64,000 nt of DNA, from assembly GCA_910574205.1 (NCBI GenBank), contig CAJSYJ010000001.1, positions 558,001 through 622,000 on the forward strand. The letters are read 5' to 3'. Both the position numbers and the translations under genes were made by a program. The notes beneath the pieces were generated by a model. That model saw nothing but the letters and a program-made list of their open reading frames with translations, ran no database searches and was not told the origin of the DNA. Below are positions 27,762 through 36,327 of this stretch, one piece after another (position 1 is the first letter of the stretch; each line of letters opens with the position of its first letter). Source of the DNA: Bacteroidales bacterium (GTDB lineage Bacteria > Bacteroidota > Bacteroidia > Bacteroidales > Rikenellaceae).

Positions 27762-29291
27762 ATGGATACCGTAATAGTGATTGTTGCTGCCGTTGCAGGC
27801 GCCTTCGCGGGTGGTCTGGCGGCCTTTTACGGCGTGAGGGCCCGTTCGAGGTCTATCGTCGAGAAGGCTGCGGCGGACGGCGAAATGATAAAGAAGGAGA
27901 AGATACTCCAAGCCAAGGAGAAGTTCATCCAGCTCAAAAGCGAGCACGAGCGTCAGGTCAACGAGCGCAACCAGAAACTCGCACAGAGCGAGCAGCGCGC
28001 CAAGCAGATCGAAGCCAACCTCCAACACAAGGAGCGCGACCTGGATAAGAAATGCGCCGAGAACGACCGCATGCGCGAGCAGATGGACGCACAGATCAAC
28101 ACCTTGCAGAGCCGCAAGGAGGAGCTTGCCGGCATCATCAAGGAGCAGAATACTCGTCTGGAACAGATCTCTGGCATGAGCTCGGAGGAGGCCAAGAACA
28201 TCCTCATCGAGAACATGAAGAGCGAGGCCAAGGCCGACGCCGTGGCCTATATCAACGAGACGATCGAGGAGGCCAAGCTCACAGCCACGAAGGAGGCCAA
28301 GCGCATCGTCGTGGCATCGATTCAGCGCGTAGCCACCGAGACGGCCATAGAGAATGCCGTTACGGTATTCAACATCGATTCTGACGAGGTCAAAGGACGC
28401 ATCATCGGCCGCGAGGGACGCAACATCCGCGCTCTGGAAGCAGCTACGGGCATCGAGATCATCGTCGACGACACGCCCGAGGCGATCATCCTCAGCGGCT
28501 TCGACCCCGTGCGCAGAGAGATAGCACGTCTGGCGCTTCACCAGCTCGTGACCGACGGCCGAATCCACCCCGCACGCATCGAGGAGGTCGTGGCCAAGGT
28601 CAAGAAGCAGATCGAGGAGGAGATCGTCGAGGTCGGCAAGCGCACTACGATCGATCTGGGCATCCACGGCCTGCACCCCGAGCTGATCCGTCTTATCGGT
28701 AAGATGAAGTACCGCTCGTCATACGGCCAGAACCTGTTGCAGCACGCACGCGAGACGGCCAATCTGGCAGGCGTCATGGCTTCGGAGCTGGGTCTCAACC
28801 CCAAGGCCGCACGTCGCGCCGGACTGTTGCACGATATAGGCAAGGTGCCCGACGACGAGCCCGAACTGCCGCACGCAATCATCGGTATGAAGCTGGCCGA
28901 GAAGTACAAGGAAAAGCCCGACGTATGCAATGCGATAGGCGCTCACCACGACGAGGTGGAGATGACCTCGCTCATAGCGCCGATCATCCAGGTCTGCGAC
29001 GCGATCTCGGGCGCACGCCCCGGCGCGCGCCGCGAAGTGGTCGAGTCGTACATCAAGCGCTTGAAGGAGATGGAGGACATAGCCCTCTCTTATCCCGGCG
29101 TAGTCAAGACATACGCCATTCAGGCAGGCCGCGAGCTGCGCGTCATCGTCGGTGCCGACAAACTCAACGATCAGGAGTCTGAGTCGCTGTCGCACGACAT
29201 AGCCAAGAAGATACAGGACGAGATGACCTACCCCGGACAGGTCAAGATAACCGTCATTCGCGAGACCCGTTCGGTATCATACGCTAAGTAG
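27762..29291 (+). CDS. rny: Ribonuclease Y
   Basis: 509 aa. An N-terminal membrane anchor ([20 protein letters not shown]) is followed by a long coiled coil to about residue 190. Then comes a KH domain ([17 protein letters not shown]), and an HD domain with the metal-binding His-Asp pair in [14 protein letters not shown]. It is an endoribonuclease that starts mRNA decay at the membrane. A terminator with six T follows at 29343-29373. Confidence 0.96.
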   Translation: MDTVIVIVAAVAGAFAGGLAAFYGVRARSRSIVEKAAADGEMIKKEKILQAKEKFIQLKSEHERQVNERNQKLAQSEQRAKQIEANLQHKERDLDKKCAENDRMREQMDAQINTLQSRKEELAGIIKEQNTRLEQISGMSSEEAKNILIENMKSEAKADAVAYINETIEEAKLTATKEAKRIVVASIQRVATETAIENAVTVFNIDSDEVKGRIIGREGRNIRALEAATGIEIIVDDTPEAIILSGFDPVRREIARLALHQLVTDGRIHPARIEEVVAKVKKQIEEEIVEVGKRTTIDLGIHGLHPELIRLIGKMKYRSSYGQNLLQHARETANLAGVMASELGLNPKAARRAGLLHDIGKVPDDEPELPHAIIGMKLAEKYKEKPDVCNAIGAHHDEVEMTSLIAPIIQVCDAISGARPGARREVVESYIKRLKEMEDIALSYPGVVKTYAIQAGRELRVIVGADKLNDQESESLSHDIAKKIQDEMTYPGQVKITVIRETRSVSYAK

Positions 29292-29342
29292 CGGTGACGA
29301 CCTATCCTGCCTGCCGTCCGAAACGGCAGCCATATTCCCTGC

Positions 29343-29373
29343 ATCGGCGACTACGGTCGCCGATCGCTTTTTT
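29343..29373 (+). terminator. Rho-independent terminator after rny
   Basis: A perfect 9-bp stem ATCGGCGAC/GTCGCCGAT encloses a 4-base loop, followed by CGC and TTTTTT. Confidence 0.88.
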
Positions 29374-30159
29374 ACGTAACGGCCGCCTGCCCTCGCGCCC
29401 GTGCAATCGTCTTCGAGTCGAATCATTCCGCCTGCTAAAACGTCCCGATCGAATACATACACCGCAACGAATCCGATACTCCGATAACGGATCCGGCAGC
29501 TTCCAAGCTCGATCGAATCCCGATTGCAAAAGCGAACAGCCGTGCAGCGACATAAAACGATCCACGCCCGATCCAACGGACGATGGATAGATGCGACAAT
29601 ATATTTTAGATTATTATCGGCTCGACTTAATAGATTGAAAAATAAACTTTTAGCGAATTATTTGAGAAATAGAGGTAACGATTTAGCAACCGTGCAAATT
29701 TCAGCGTTTTGAGTTACTATGCTGTCGAATAATTCTTTCTCAGATACATCATTTTAATAATCCACAAAGCAAAGGACTATTTTATTTAGCACCATGTCTT
29801 GTGGATTTTCCAACTCCAATAAAGTCAAAATAAGTATAGACTAAAACAACTACATATCAACAAGTTAATTGATTTTTCGGGTAACGAATTACCTCCGTTT
29901 CCACCCGAATACGGTGGATAGTTCTATTCTTATGTGGCTCCCATGTAGGGAACCGGCAGGAATACATAAGCCACTAAATTATAGAAAAACAGCCACAGAC
30001 AACCTTTACGGATCAGATAGAGTTTTTCTGCAACTTTTCCTTCCTCTAAAAGAATTGCTTTGGTAGGAACGGACAATATTCATATTTTATTTGCGATTCA
30101 ATATGGTTTAAGTAACTATTTTCTGTCATATAGTCAATGTAGAGGTATTCATAAATTTA
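29374..30159. other. Intergenic stretch with a sharp change to AT-rich DNA
   Basis: From about 29586 the base composition drops abruptly from the GC-rich style of the flanks to AT-rich, and stays so to about 30780. No conserved coding frame, tRNA or insertion sequence is seen. It marks the left part of a foreign-looking island. Confidence 0.55.
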
Positions 30160-30678
30160 TCATTTTTTTACACAATATACCAAATGGGGCATATCAACTT
30201 CACGATAGTGTTTAACAATATAATCAATTGGATTCATACCATTGCGAAGTGCTACTTTTTGTGATGCAACGTTTGTATCTCTAATAATTGAATATAATTC
30301 ATCAAATTTCAGTGTATTAAACCCATACTCCCGACAAGCCATTGCGGCTTCAACAGCATAACCTTTATGCCAATATTTATGAGCCAGCAAGTAACCGATT
30401 TCGGGAACTTGCGCCGTCTTGTATTCCTGCATAGTAAGACCGCATTGTCCTATCATTTCGTTGGTATCTTTAAGAATTACGCCCCACAATCCGAATCCAT
30501 AATCTTTATATCGTTGAAGTTGCTTTTGCATCCAAGCAAAAGTTTCTTTATCACTGAAAGCTCCATTATAAGCATACATTACTTTTTCATCTTGTAATAT
30601 TAAGGATAGTGAGCCCATATCAGAAAGTGTCATTTCCCGCAATAGCAATCTGTTAGTTTCTAAAATTATACGATTCAT
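30160..30678 (-). CDS. GNAT family N-acetyltransferase (RimJ/RimL-like), AT-rich
   Basis: 172 aa. It begins MNRIILETNRLLLREMTLSD, the typical opening of RimJ/RimL-like GNAT proteins. The acetyl-CoA-binding motif region is IGYLLAHKYWHKGYAVEAA (Q/RxxGxG/A region replaced by HKGYAVEA), and the C-terminal part has NVASQKVALRNGM. It transfers an acetyl group from acetyl-CoA to an unknown amine. Codon use is far more AT-rich than in all neighbours, which points to recent acquisition. A -7 box (TAATTTTG at 30703-30710, minus strand) lies 25 bases upstream. Confidence 0.88.
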   Translation of the reverse strand: MNRIILETNRLLLREMTLSDMGSLSLILQDEKVMYAYNGAFSDKETFAWMQKQLQRYKDYGFGLWGVILKDTNEMIGQCGLTMQEYKTAQVPEIGYLLAHKYWHKGYAVEAAMACREYGFNTLKFDELYSIIRDTNVASQKVALRNGMNPIDYIVKHYREVDMPHLVYCVKK

Positions 30679-30702
30679 AAACTTGTTCTATCATTTTCTT
30701 TG

Positions 30703-30710
30703 CAAAATTA
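30703..30710 (-). promoter_or_regulatory. -7 promoter box of the GNAT gene
   Basis: TAATTTTG on the minus strand matches TAnnTTTG, 25 bases before the start codon. No well-placed -33 element is seen. Confidence 0.5.
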
Positions 30711-30849
30711 CAAAAAGTACCGTTCCTTAGTCATTTACAAACGTTACTATTTGTTTTTCATAACAATAAACCCATTACAGGTTCATTCCTCTACCCTTTC
30801 TTTGTGGCTGTATGGGCCGGCGTATGTTCTGCCTTAACTTCTCGAATTG

Positions 30850-31340
30850 TTATTTGAACCACTCGGCAATGGGCTTTCGGTCAATGGCAAGAACCAGTCT
30901 CGTCCCGTCCGTAGTGTCTTTCAGCACTTGAAACCCTGCCTTTTCGGTCGTGAATTTCCGTCCGTGTTTCTCTGAATAAAGTTCCCCTGCATACTCCAAC
31001 AGCTTGCCGCTTACGGCGGTGTTATCCCTTTCCAGCGTCTTGACCTTGTTGCTGCCGAAAAGAGAACCGACACTCTCGGCGATGTTGGCAGCTGCGGTGG
31101 TTGCCGCCCATTTCAGCTTCTAGGTCTGTATCTCTTTTTTCGCCCGTCTTAGTTCCTCCCGTGCCGATTCTTTTTGCTGTTGCAAATCCACAACTTCCGC
31201 TTTGAGATCGTCGGCGAGTTTCTGTATATCCCGATAATATTACTGCGTGGACTTGTAGCGAGCCTTCGAGCCGTCTATGCCTCTTTGCAGCCCGTATTTC
31301 GCCATCGCTTCGGCATAGCCCGAATAAATACGGCTCTGCC
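30850..31340 (-). pseudogene. Remnant of a mobilisation relaxase (MobV/Pre-type) C-terminal region
   Basis: Read in one frame on the minus strand, about 160 codons translate with the character of the C-terminal coiled-coil part of Bacteroidota MobV/Pre relaxases: YAEAMAKYGLQRGIDGSKAR, a stop, YYRDIQKLADDLKAEVVDLQ, another stop, then KLKWAATTAAANIAESVGSL and FGSNKVKTLERDN, ending AIDRKPIAEWFK before a TAA at 30850-30852. The two in-frame stops (TAA near 31243, TAG near 31123) and the absent catalytic N-terminal domain show it is dead. It marks the trace of a mobilisable element. Assignment is by remembered motif similarity. Confidence 0.65.
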
Positions 31341-31456
31341 CTCTGATTAAAGAAAACGTTACAAGCCGCACGCGAAAAACCCGCCAATGAGTAGTACTGA
31401 TGTACGTCCCGTTCGGGAGATTGAGTGCGCGGCAGTAGAATGAGATTTTTTACGAA
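31340..31456. repeat. Long imperfect palindrome, copy 1 (most diverged)
   Basis: It is centred near 31399 on GTAC-TGAT-GTACGTCCCG, with weaker outer arms (GCCGC with GCGGC) and a right edge of TTTTTTACGAAA. It shares the core and right-arm wording (GTACGTCCCG, then GATTGAG) with copy 3. Confidence 0.6.
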
Positions 31457-31481
31457 AGCCCAGCCAAGAACCGATACCGAA

Positions 31482-31602
31482 TTTTTCGTCAAAAGGCATT
31501 AGTTGCAACGCAACGACCGAGTGAGGCGATGGGCTGTACTTGGCGTACTGCCCATTGCCGAACGACGAGGCGCGGACGCAAATGATGACTTTTCTCGGAA
31601 AA
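31482..31602. repeat. Long imperfect palindrome, copy 2
   Basis: The centre is GTAC-TTGGC-GTAC (31536-31548), with GATGGG/CCCATT inner arms. The left edge is TTTTTCGTCAAAAGGC, the right edge CTTTTCTCGGAAAA. It abuts copy 3 directly. Confidence 0.75.
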
Positions 31603-31727
31603 TTTTTCGTCAAAAGGCGTGAGTAGCGGTGCCGACATGAAATCGGGGCAGACGGGTAGTACTCGATGTACGTCCCGTTTGCCCCGATGATTGAGGTGAC
31701 GCTAATGGCGCCTTTTCACGAAAAAAA
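31603..31727. repeat. Long imperfect palindrome, copy 3 (best preserved)
   Basis: The centre is GTAC-TCGAT-GTAC (31659-31671). Inner arms are ATCGGGGCA/TGCCCCGAT. Outer arms are CGTCAAAAGGCG and CGCCTTTTCACG with one mismatch, flanked by TTTTT and AAAAA. It ends at the stop of the susA-like gene. Confidence 0.8.
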
Positions 31728-31728
31728 A

Positions 31729-33597
31729 TCAGCGTGTAAATTCTACAACCGATACATCCCCCGCCGCAACCTGCAATGACGCCGGGTCGACGCTGCGGCC
31801 TGTAATGACATCGCGGCCGTCGCGGAGTGTCGAGGATATCTCGGAATAACGCGACCACGGAACGGTAACGGGACGGTCGGTGTTGTTGACGAAGACGAAT
31901 ACGGCTTCGGTGTCGTTATAGCGGAAATAGGCGTAGGTGTTGTTGCGGTCGACGAAGTGGAGGGTGCGGCCGTTGTGGATCACATCCTTGGTCTTGCGCC
32001 AGTTGAACAGGCGGCGGGTATAGTCGAAAATCTCCTTTGCCGCGCCGGTGCGCTGAGCGGGGTCGAACAGATCCGTAGCGTCGCCCTGCCAGCCGCCGGG
32101 GAAATCGACGCGCAGCGCGATATGTCCCTTCGACATGTCGTGCGAGCGGAACATCATCTCGTCGCCCGAGAATATCTGCGGCATGCCGCGCAGCGTAGCC
32201 AGAAGCGCCATAGATATCTTCATGCGGCCGACATCGCCGCGCACGACATCGGCGATGCGGTCGGTATCGTGGTTGGCGGCCATAATCATCATGCGGCTCA
32301 GATCGTGGTATACGAAGTCGTGCGAGAGGATGTCGTACACGCGCGTCATGCCCTTGCCCCACTCGGGGTTGTCGCCGCCCTCCTGCAATGCGGCGCATAT
32401 CGCGTCGCGCAGCGGAAAGTCCATGATCGAGGGCAGGTGCGAGTCGAAGCCGTCCTTGTTGGCGTTACCGCCCTGCCAGTAGGCCAGCTGCGGTATCGAC
32501 GCAGTCCACACCTCGCCGACGATGTTCATGTCGGGATACTCGTCGAGAATGGCGCGGCACCAGCGGCTCATAGGCTCCTTCTCGTTATAGGGGTACGTGT
32601 CGACGCGCAGGCCGTCGAGCCCCATAGCCTCGATCCACCATACGCCCCACTGCGTGAAGTAGTTGAGCATGTAGGGATTGTCGAGGTTCATATCGGCCAT
32701 AGAGCGGTCGAACCACCCGCTCTCCATTTGATAAAGATCGGCGCGCGAGGCGTTGGGGTCCATGTTCGTCGAGAAGGTAAAGTTGGACTGCGTATACTCG
32801 TCGAAACGGTGTATCCAGTCCTCGAACGGCTCGTTGCCGTACCACCAGTGCGACGTGGCGCTGTGGTTGGGCACTACGTCCATGATGACTTTCAGATCGC
32901 GCTTGTGGCACTCGTCGACATAGCGGCGGAACAGCTCGTTGCTGCCGAAGCGCGGGTCGATGCGGTAGTAGTCGCTGCAAGCATAGCCGTGATAGGAGCT
33001 CTGCGCCTCGTCGTCGAGCAGCAGCGGCGTGCACCACACGGCCGTGGCGCCCAGATCGGCGATATAGTCGAGCCGGTCGATGATGCCTTGCAGGTCGCCG
33101 CCGTGGCGGCCACCCATGTCGCTGCGGTCGGCCTTCTCGGCCGTGTCGGCCGTCGAGTCGTTCGACGCATCGCCGTTGGCGAAGCGGTCGGGCATGATAA
33201 GGTATACCATGTCGGCCGTCGAGAAGCTCTTGCGCGCGGCAGAGCCCTCGCGACGCTCGGCGATAGTATAGGGTATGTCGAAGCGGCGCTTGCCCGAGCT
33301 AAGACGCAGCGTATATTCGCCAGCCGAAGCATCGTCGGCTATCGCCACGTCGACGAAAAGATAGTCCGGGTTGTCGGCCTTGTGCACGGCCGTTACACCG
33401 ACGCCGCTGCCCGCGGGCAGGATCTCGACATCGTATGACGACAGATCGTCGCCGTAGATCATCAGCTGCAAGGGTGTGTTCATGCCGACCCACCACGACA
33501 GCGGCTCGACGCGCTGCACGGGCGACGGCGCCTTGCGCGCGGACAGCAGGCCGGGCATCATCGCGACGGCCAGCAGGATAAGGAGTATTCGTCTCAT
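31729..33597 (-). CDS. susA: SusA-like neopullulanase/cyclomaltodextrinase (GH13), periplasmic
   Basis: 622 aa, close to the known SusA length. A signal peptide (ILLILLAVAMMPGLLSA) is followed by an N-terminal beta domain typical of neopullulanases (to about residue 120). The GH13 barrel has VIMDVVPNHS, GLDGLRVDTYPY (nucleophile Asp), MNIVGEVWTAS (acid/base Glu) and MAANHDTDR (third acid), then a C-terminal beta domain. It should cleave starch oligosaccharides in the periplasm after import by SusC. It is the last gene of the locus; its stop touches the palindromic repeat region. Confidence 0.9.
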   Translation of the reverse strand: MRRILLILLAVAMMPGLLSARKAPSPVQRVEPLSWWVGMNTPLQLMIYGDDLSSYDVEILPAGSGVGVTAVHKADNPDYLFVDVAIADDASAGEYTLRLSSGKRRFDIPYTIAERREGSAARKSFSTADMVYLIMPDRFANGDASNDSTADTAEKADRSDMGGRHGGDLQGIIDRLDYIADLGATAVWCTPLLLDDEAQSSYHGYACSDYYRIDPRFGSNELFRRYVDECHKRDLKVIMDVVPNHSATSHWWYGNEPFEDWIHRFDEYTQSNFTFSTNMDPNASRADLYQMESGWFDRSMADMNLDNPYMLNYFTQWGVWWIEAMGLDGLRVDTYPYNEKEPMSRWCRAILDEYPDMNIVGEVWTASIPQLAYWQGGNANKDGFDSHLPSIMDFPLRDAICAALQEGGDNPEWGKGMTRVYDILSHDFVYHDLSRMMIMAANHDTDRIADVVRGDVGRMKISMALLATLRGMPQIFSGDEMMFRSHDMSKGHIALRVDFPGGWQGDATDLFDPAQRTGAAKEIFDYTRRLFNWRKTKDVIHNGRTLHFVDRNNTYAYFRYNDTEAVFVFVNNTDRPVTVPWSRYSEISSTLRDGRDVITGRSVDPASLQVAAGDVSVVEFTR

Positions 33598-33610
33598 AGA
33601 TATTTGTAGT

Positions 33611-34891
33611 TTAAGGTTTTACAAGTATACGATAGTGCCACGGCAGTATGTCGCACTCGAAGTGTTCGGGCAGCACGATACGCTCGCAGGTCATGGCATC
33701 GAGGTACTCGCCGGCATAGCCTCCCGTCCGGAAGTCGGCGTGGATAGTCCACGGCGACAGGTTGAGTACGGCCACCACGCGGCTGCGCCCCCTCTCGCGC
33801 ACGAAGGTCATCATGCAGTCCTTGGCGTTGTTGTCGATCTCCACCATGTCGCCCCCGCGCTCGCCTGCGGCCAGCGCCGGCTGCGTATGTTTGAGCCGTG
33901 CAAGGCGCCGGTACACCTCGCTCTGACGCGTAGGCTTATAGTGGGGCAGCGGGTCGCGCTCGAAGAATGCGAACGAGTGGTCGTAACCGACCTCCTGACC
34001 GGTATATATGAGCGGTATGGTGCGGGGCATGAGGAACGTCAGTGCCGTCATGACCTCCAATGCGTCGCCGAAGCGCTCGAACTCGGAACCCGACCACGAG
34101 TTTTCGTCGTGGTTGGAGGTAAAGCTCATGCGCATGGCCTCGGCCGGATACCGCGCCATATCGGCATATATCGCATCGCGCAGGTCCCACACGCGGCGCG
34201 TGCCCTTCGCAACGTCGCACATAAGATGATGTATGCCCCACTGGTAGCTCGCATCGAACGCACCGCCCTCGAAGAGGTTGTCCTCCTCGGCCTCGGCCAG
34301 CATGAACAGATCCGATCTGAGGGCTCGCAGCTCGGCCGAGGCCTGCTGCCAGAACTCGATAGGCACGAGCATGGCCATGTCGCAGCGGAAACCGTCGACA
34401 CAGTGATGCTCGACCCAGAAACGCATGGCGTCGATCTGGCCGCGCCACACGTCGCGGTTGGAGTAGTCGAGCTTGGCCGTATCGGTCCAGTCCCACGGCA
34501 CGCGCGGCGAACCGTTCTCGTCGCGCTCGTACCAGTCGGCAGGCTTCTGCTCGATCCACCGCGCATCGCGTGCGGTGTGGTTGGCGACCCAGTCCAGAAT
34601 CACCTTCATGCCCAACGCATGCGCCCGAGCGACGAACGCGTCGAAATCGGCCATGTCGCCCATTTCGGGGTTGACTGCCGTATAGTCCGATATCGAATAG
34701 TAAGAGCCGAGGGTGCCTTTGCGCCCCTCGACGCCGATCGGATATATCGGCATCAGCCATATGATGTCGACCCCCAGATCATGCAGGAACTCCAACCTGC
34801 GGGCAGCTGCGGCGAGCGTACCCTCGGCCGTAAGCTGACGCACGTTCATCTCGTAAAGCACGGCCGAATAACTCCACTCAGAGTGTATCAT
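33611..34891 (-). CDS. Alpha-amylase family (GH13) protein without signal peptide
   Basis: 426 aa. It starts MIHSEWSYSAVLYEMNVRQL with no signal sequence, so it is expected to be cytoplasmic. GH13 signatures are GMKVILDWVANHT, VDGFRCDMAMLVP (nucleophile Asp), FMLAEAEEDNL (acid/base Glu) and MSFTSNHDENSW (third acid). A short C-terminal beta domain ends in ILPWHYRILVKP. It is a close paralogue of the next gene upstream, sharing long runs such as GSYYSISDY. It likely breaks down imported malto-oligosaccharides. The gene lies 13 bases before susA. Confidence 0.9.
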   Translation of the reverse strand: MIHSEWSYSAVLYEMNVRQLTAEGTLAAAARRLEFLHDLGVDIIWLMPIYPIGVEGRKGTLGSYYSISDYTAVNPEMGDMADFDAFVARAHALGMKVILDWVANHTARDARWIEQKPADWYERDENGSPRVPWDWTDTAKLDYSNRDVWRGQIDAMRFWVEHHCVDGFRCDMAMLVPIEFWQQASAELRALRSDLFMLAEAEEDNLFEGGAFDASYQWGIHHLMCDVAKGTRRVWDLRDAIYADMARYPAEAMRMSFTSNHDENSWSGSEFERFGDALEVMTALTFLMPRTIPLIYTGQEVGYDHSFAFFERDPLPHYKPTRQSEVYRRLARLKHTQPALAAGERGGDMVEIDNNAKDCMMTFVRERGRSRVVAVLNLSPWTIHADFRTGGYAGEYLDAMTCERIVLPEHFECDILPWHYRILVKP

Positions 34892-34964
34892 AATATAACT
34901 TTTTATGCAAAGATACGCTTTTTATCGACACCGGACAAGCGTCCGGTGCCGACTCGGGGGCGTC

Positions 34965-36317
34965 TCAGCGCGTAAGGATCATCCACTGCCACGGGGCGAG
35001 GAGGATGCTGCTGTCAGCGGTCAGGGCGTACTCGCCGCCGGTAAGGGTCTTATAACCGCCTGCAACGGAATCGGTAACGACGACCGTCTGCGGCTCGGCC
35101 GACAGGTTGAACAGGCAGAACACCGCCCGGCCGTCCTTTTCGCGCGTAAAGGCCATGACATCCTCGGGCGCACCCTCCATGTAGACCATGGGGGCTATGT
35201 CCTCGCCGGCGGACAGTGCCGCATTGGTATGGCGCAGGCGGCAGAGATCGGTGTAGAGCTCGCGCCAGCCGGCACCGCACTGCGGGTCGGTCAGCCCGTC
35301 GACCGTATCCTTCTCGAAGAACTCCAAACGGCGGTCGAGGCCTATCTCCTGACCGGTATAGATCAGCGGCTGTCCCTGCGGCAGCACGAACGTGAGCGCT
35401 GCGAAAGTCGCGGCGGCATCGCCCATGCGCTCGAACTCCGAACCCGACCACGAGTTTTCGTCGTGGTTGGACGTGAACATAAGGCGCATGGCAGGTGCGG
35501 GATAGGCTGCGGCATCGGATTCGACATATGCACGCAGGTCGGCCGCGCTCTTCTCGCCCCGGGCGATAGCGTTCATCAGGTGGTGCAGGTCCCAGCCGTA
35601 GGTCGTATCGAAGGCGCTGTCGTGCAGGAACGTCTTTTCGCCCTCGGCCAGAAGATATACATCGGGGGCTGCCTCCCGGATCCGTGCGAATGCCTGCTGC
35701 CAGAAGTCGATCGGCACTTCGTAGGCCACGTCGCAGCGGAATCCGTCCACGCCGCGCCCGATCCAGAACAGCATGGCCGAGGTCATGGCCTCGCGCATGT
35801 CGGCATTGGCGTAATCGAGCTTGGCTATGTCCGTCCAGTCGTACTGCACGATAGGCAGTCCCGACTCCTCGTCGAGCACGTACCAGTCCTCGTGTCCCTC
35901 TTTCCACCACTTCGCATCGCGCGAGGTGTGGTTGGCGACCCAGTCGATAATGACTTTCAGCCCCAGATCATGGGCTGCGGCGACGAACCGGTCGAACGAT
36001 TCGATATCGCCGAACTCGGGGTTGACCGCCTCGTAGTCCGATATCGAGTAGTAGGAGCCGAGCGAACCCTTGCGTCCGTCGACGCCGATCGGGTGTATAG
36101 GCATCAGCCACACTATGTCGACACCCATCTTCTTCAATTCGGGCAGATAACGCTCGGCCGCGGCGAACGTGCCTTCCGGCGTCGCCTGCCGTATGTTGAG
36201 CTCGTAAACCACCGAGTTGTACTTGTCCTGCGACACTTCGGCCGCATCGTTCCGCCTGGCCTGGCCGCAGCCGGCAAGCAGTGCGGCGAACATGGCAATC
36301 AAAGTTATTTTCTTCAT
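34965..36317 (-). CDS. Alpha-amylase family (GH13) lipoprotein
   Basis: 450 aa. A lipoprotein signal ends MFAALLAGCGQA (Cys 17). The catalytic region has GLKVIIDWVANHTS, VDGFRCDVAYEVP (nucleophile Asp), VYLLAEGEKTFL (acid/base Glu) and LMFTSNHDENSW. It is the membrane-anchored paralogue of the signal-less enzyme encoded next to it, evidently by tandem duplication. It presumably acts on starch oligosaccharides in the periplasm or at the surface. Confidence 0.9.
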   Translation of the reverse strand: MKKITLIAMFAALLAGCGQARRNDAAEVSQDKYNSVVYELNIRQATPEGTFAAAERYLPELKKMGVDIVWLMPIHPIGVDGRKGSLGSYYSISDYEAVNPEFGDIESFDRFVAAAHDLGLKVIIDWVANHTSRDAKWWKEGHEDWYVLDEESGLPIVQYDWTDIAKLDYANADMREAMTSAMLFWIGRGVDGFRCDVAYEVPIDFWQQAFARIREAAPDVYLLAEGEKTFLHDSAFDTTYGWDLHHLMNAIARGEKSAADLRAYVESDAAAYPAPAMRLMFTSNHDENSWSGSEFERMGDAAATFAALTFVLPQGQPLIYTGQEIGLDRRLEFFEKDTVDGLTDPQCGAGWRELYTDLCRLRHTNAALSAGEDIAPMVYMEGAPEDVMAFTREKDGRAVFCLFNLSAEPQTVVVTDSVAGGYKTLTGGEYALTADSSILLAPWQWMILTR

Positions 36318-36327
36318 GGGAGCAATT

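Noticed and set aside
29869..30066. A 65-codon plus-strand frame in the AT-rich stretch
   Set aside because: No promoter, no conserved motif, and it lies in DNA with many stops in all frames, as expected for noncoding sequence.
31340..31727. CRISPR array or integron attC sites
   Set aside because: There are no short uniform repeats with unique spacers, and no integrase or cassette genes; unit edges do not show clear attC boxes.
31359..31858. Two short minus-strand frames in the palindrome array
   Set aside because: They are chance translations of the palindromic repeats; similar spurious small proteins would arise wherever such repeats occur.
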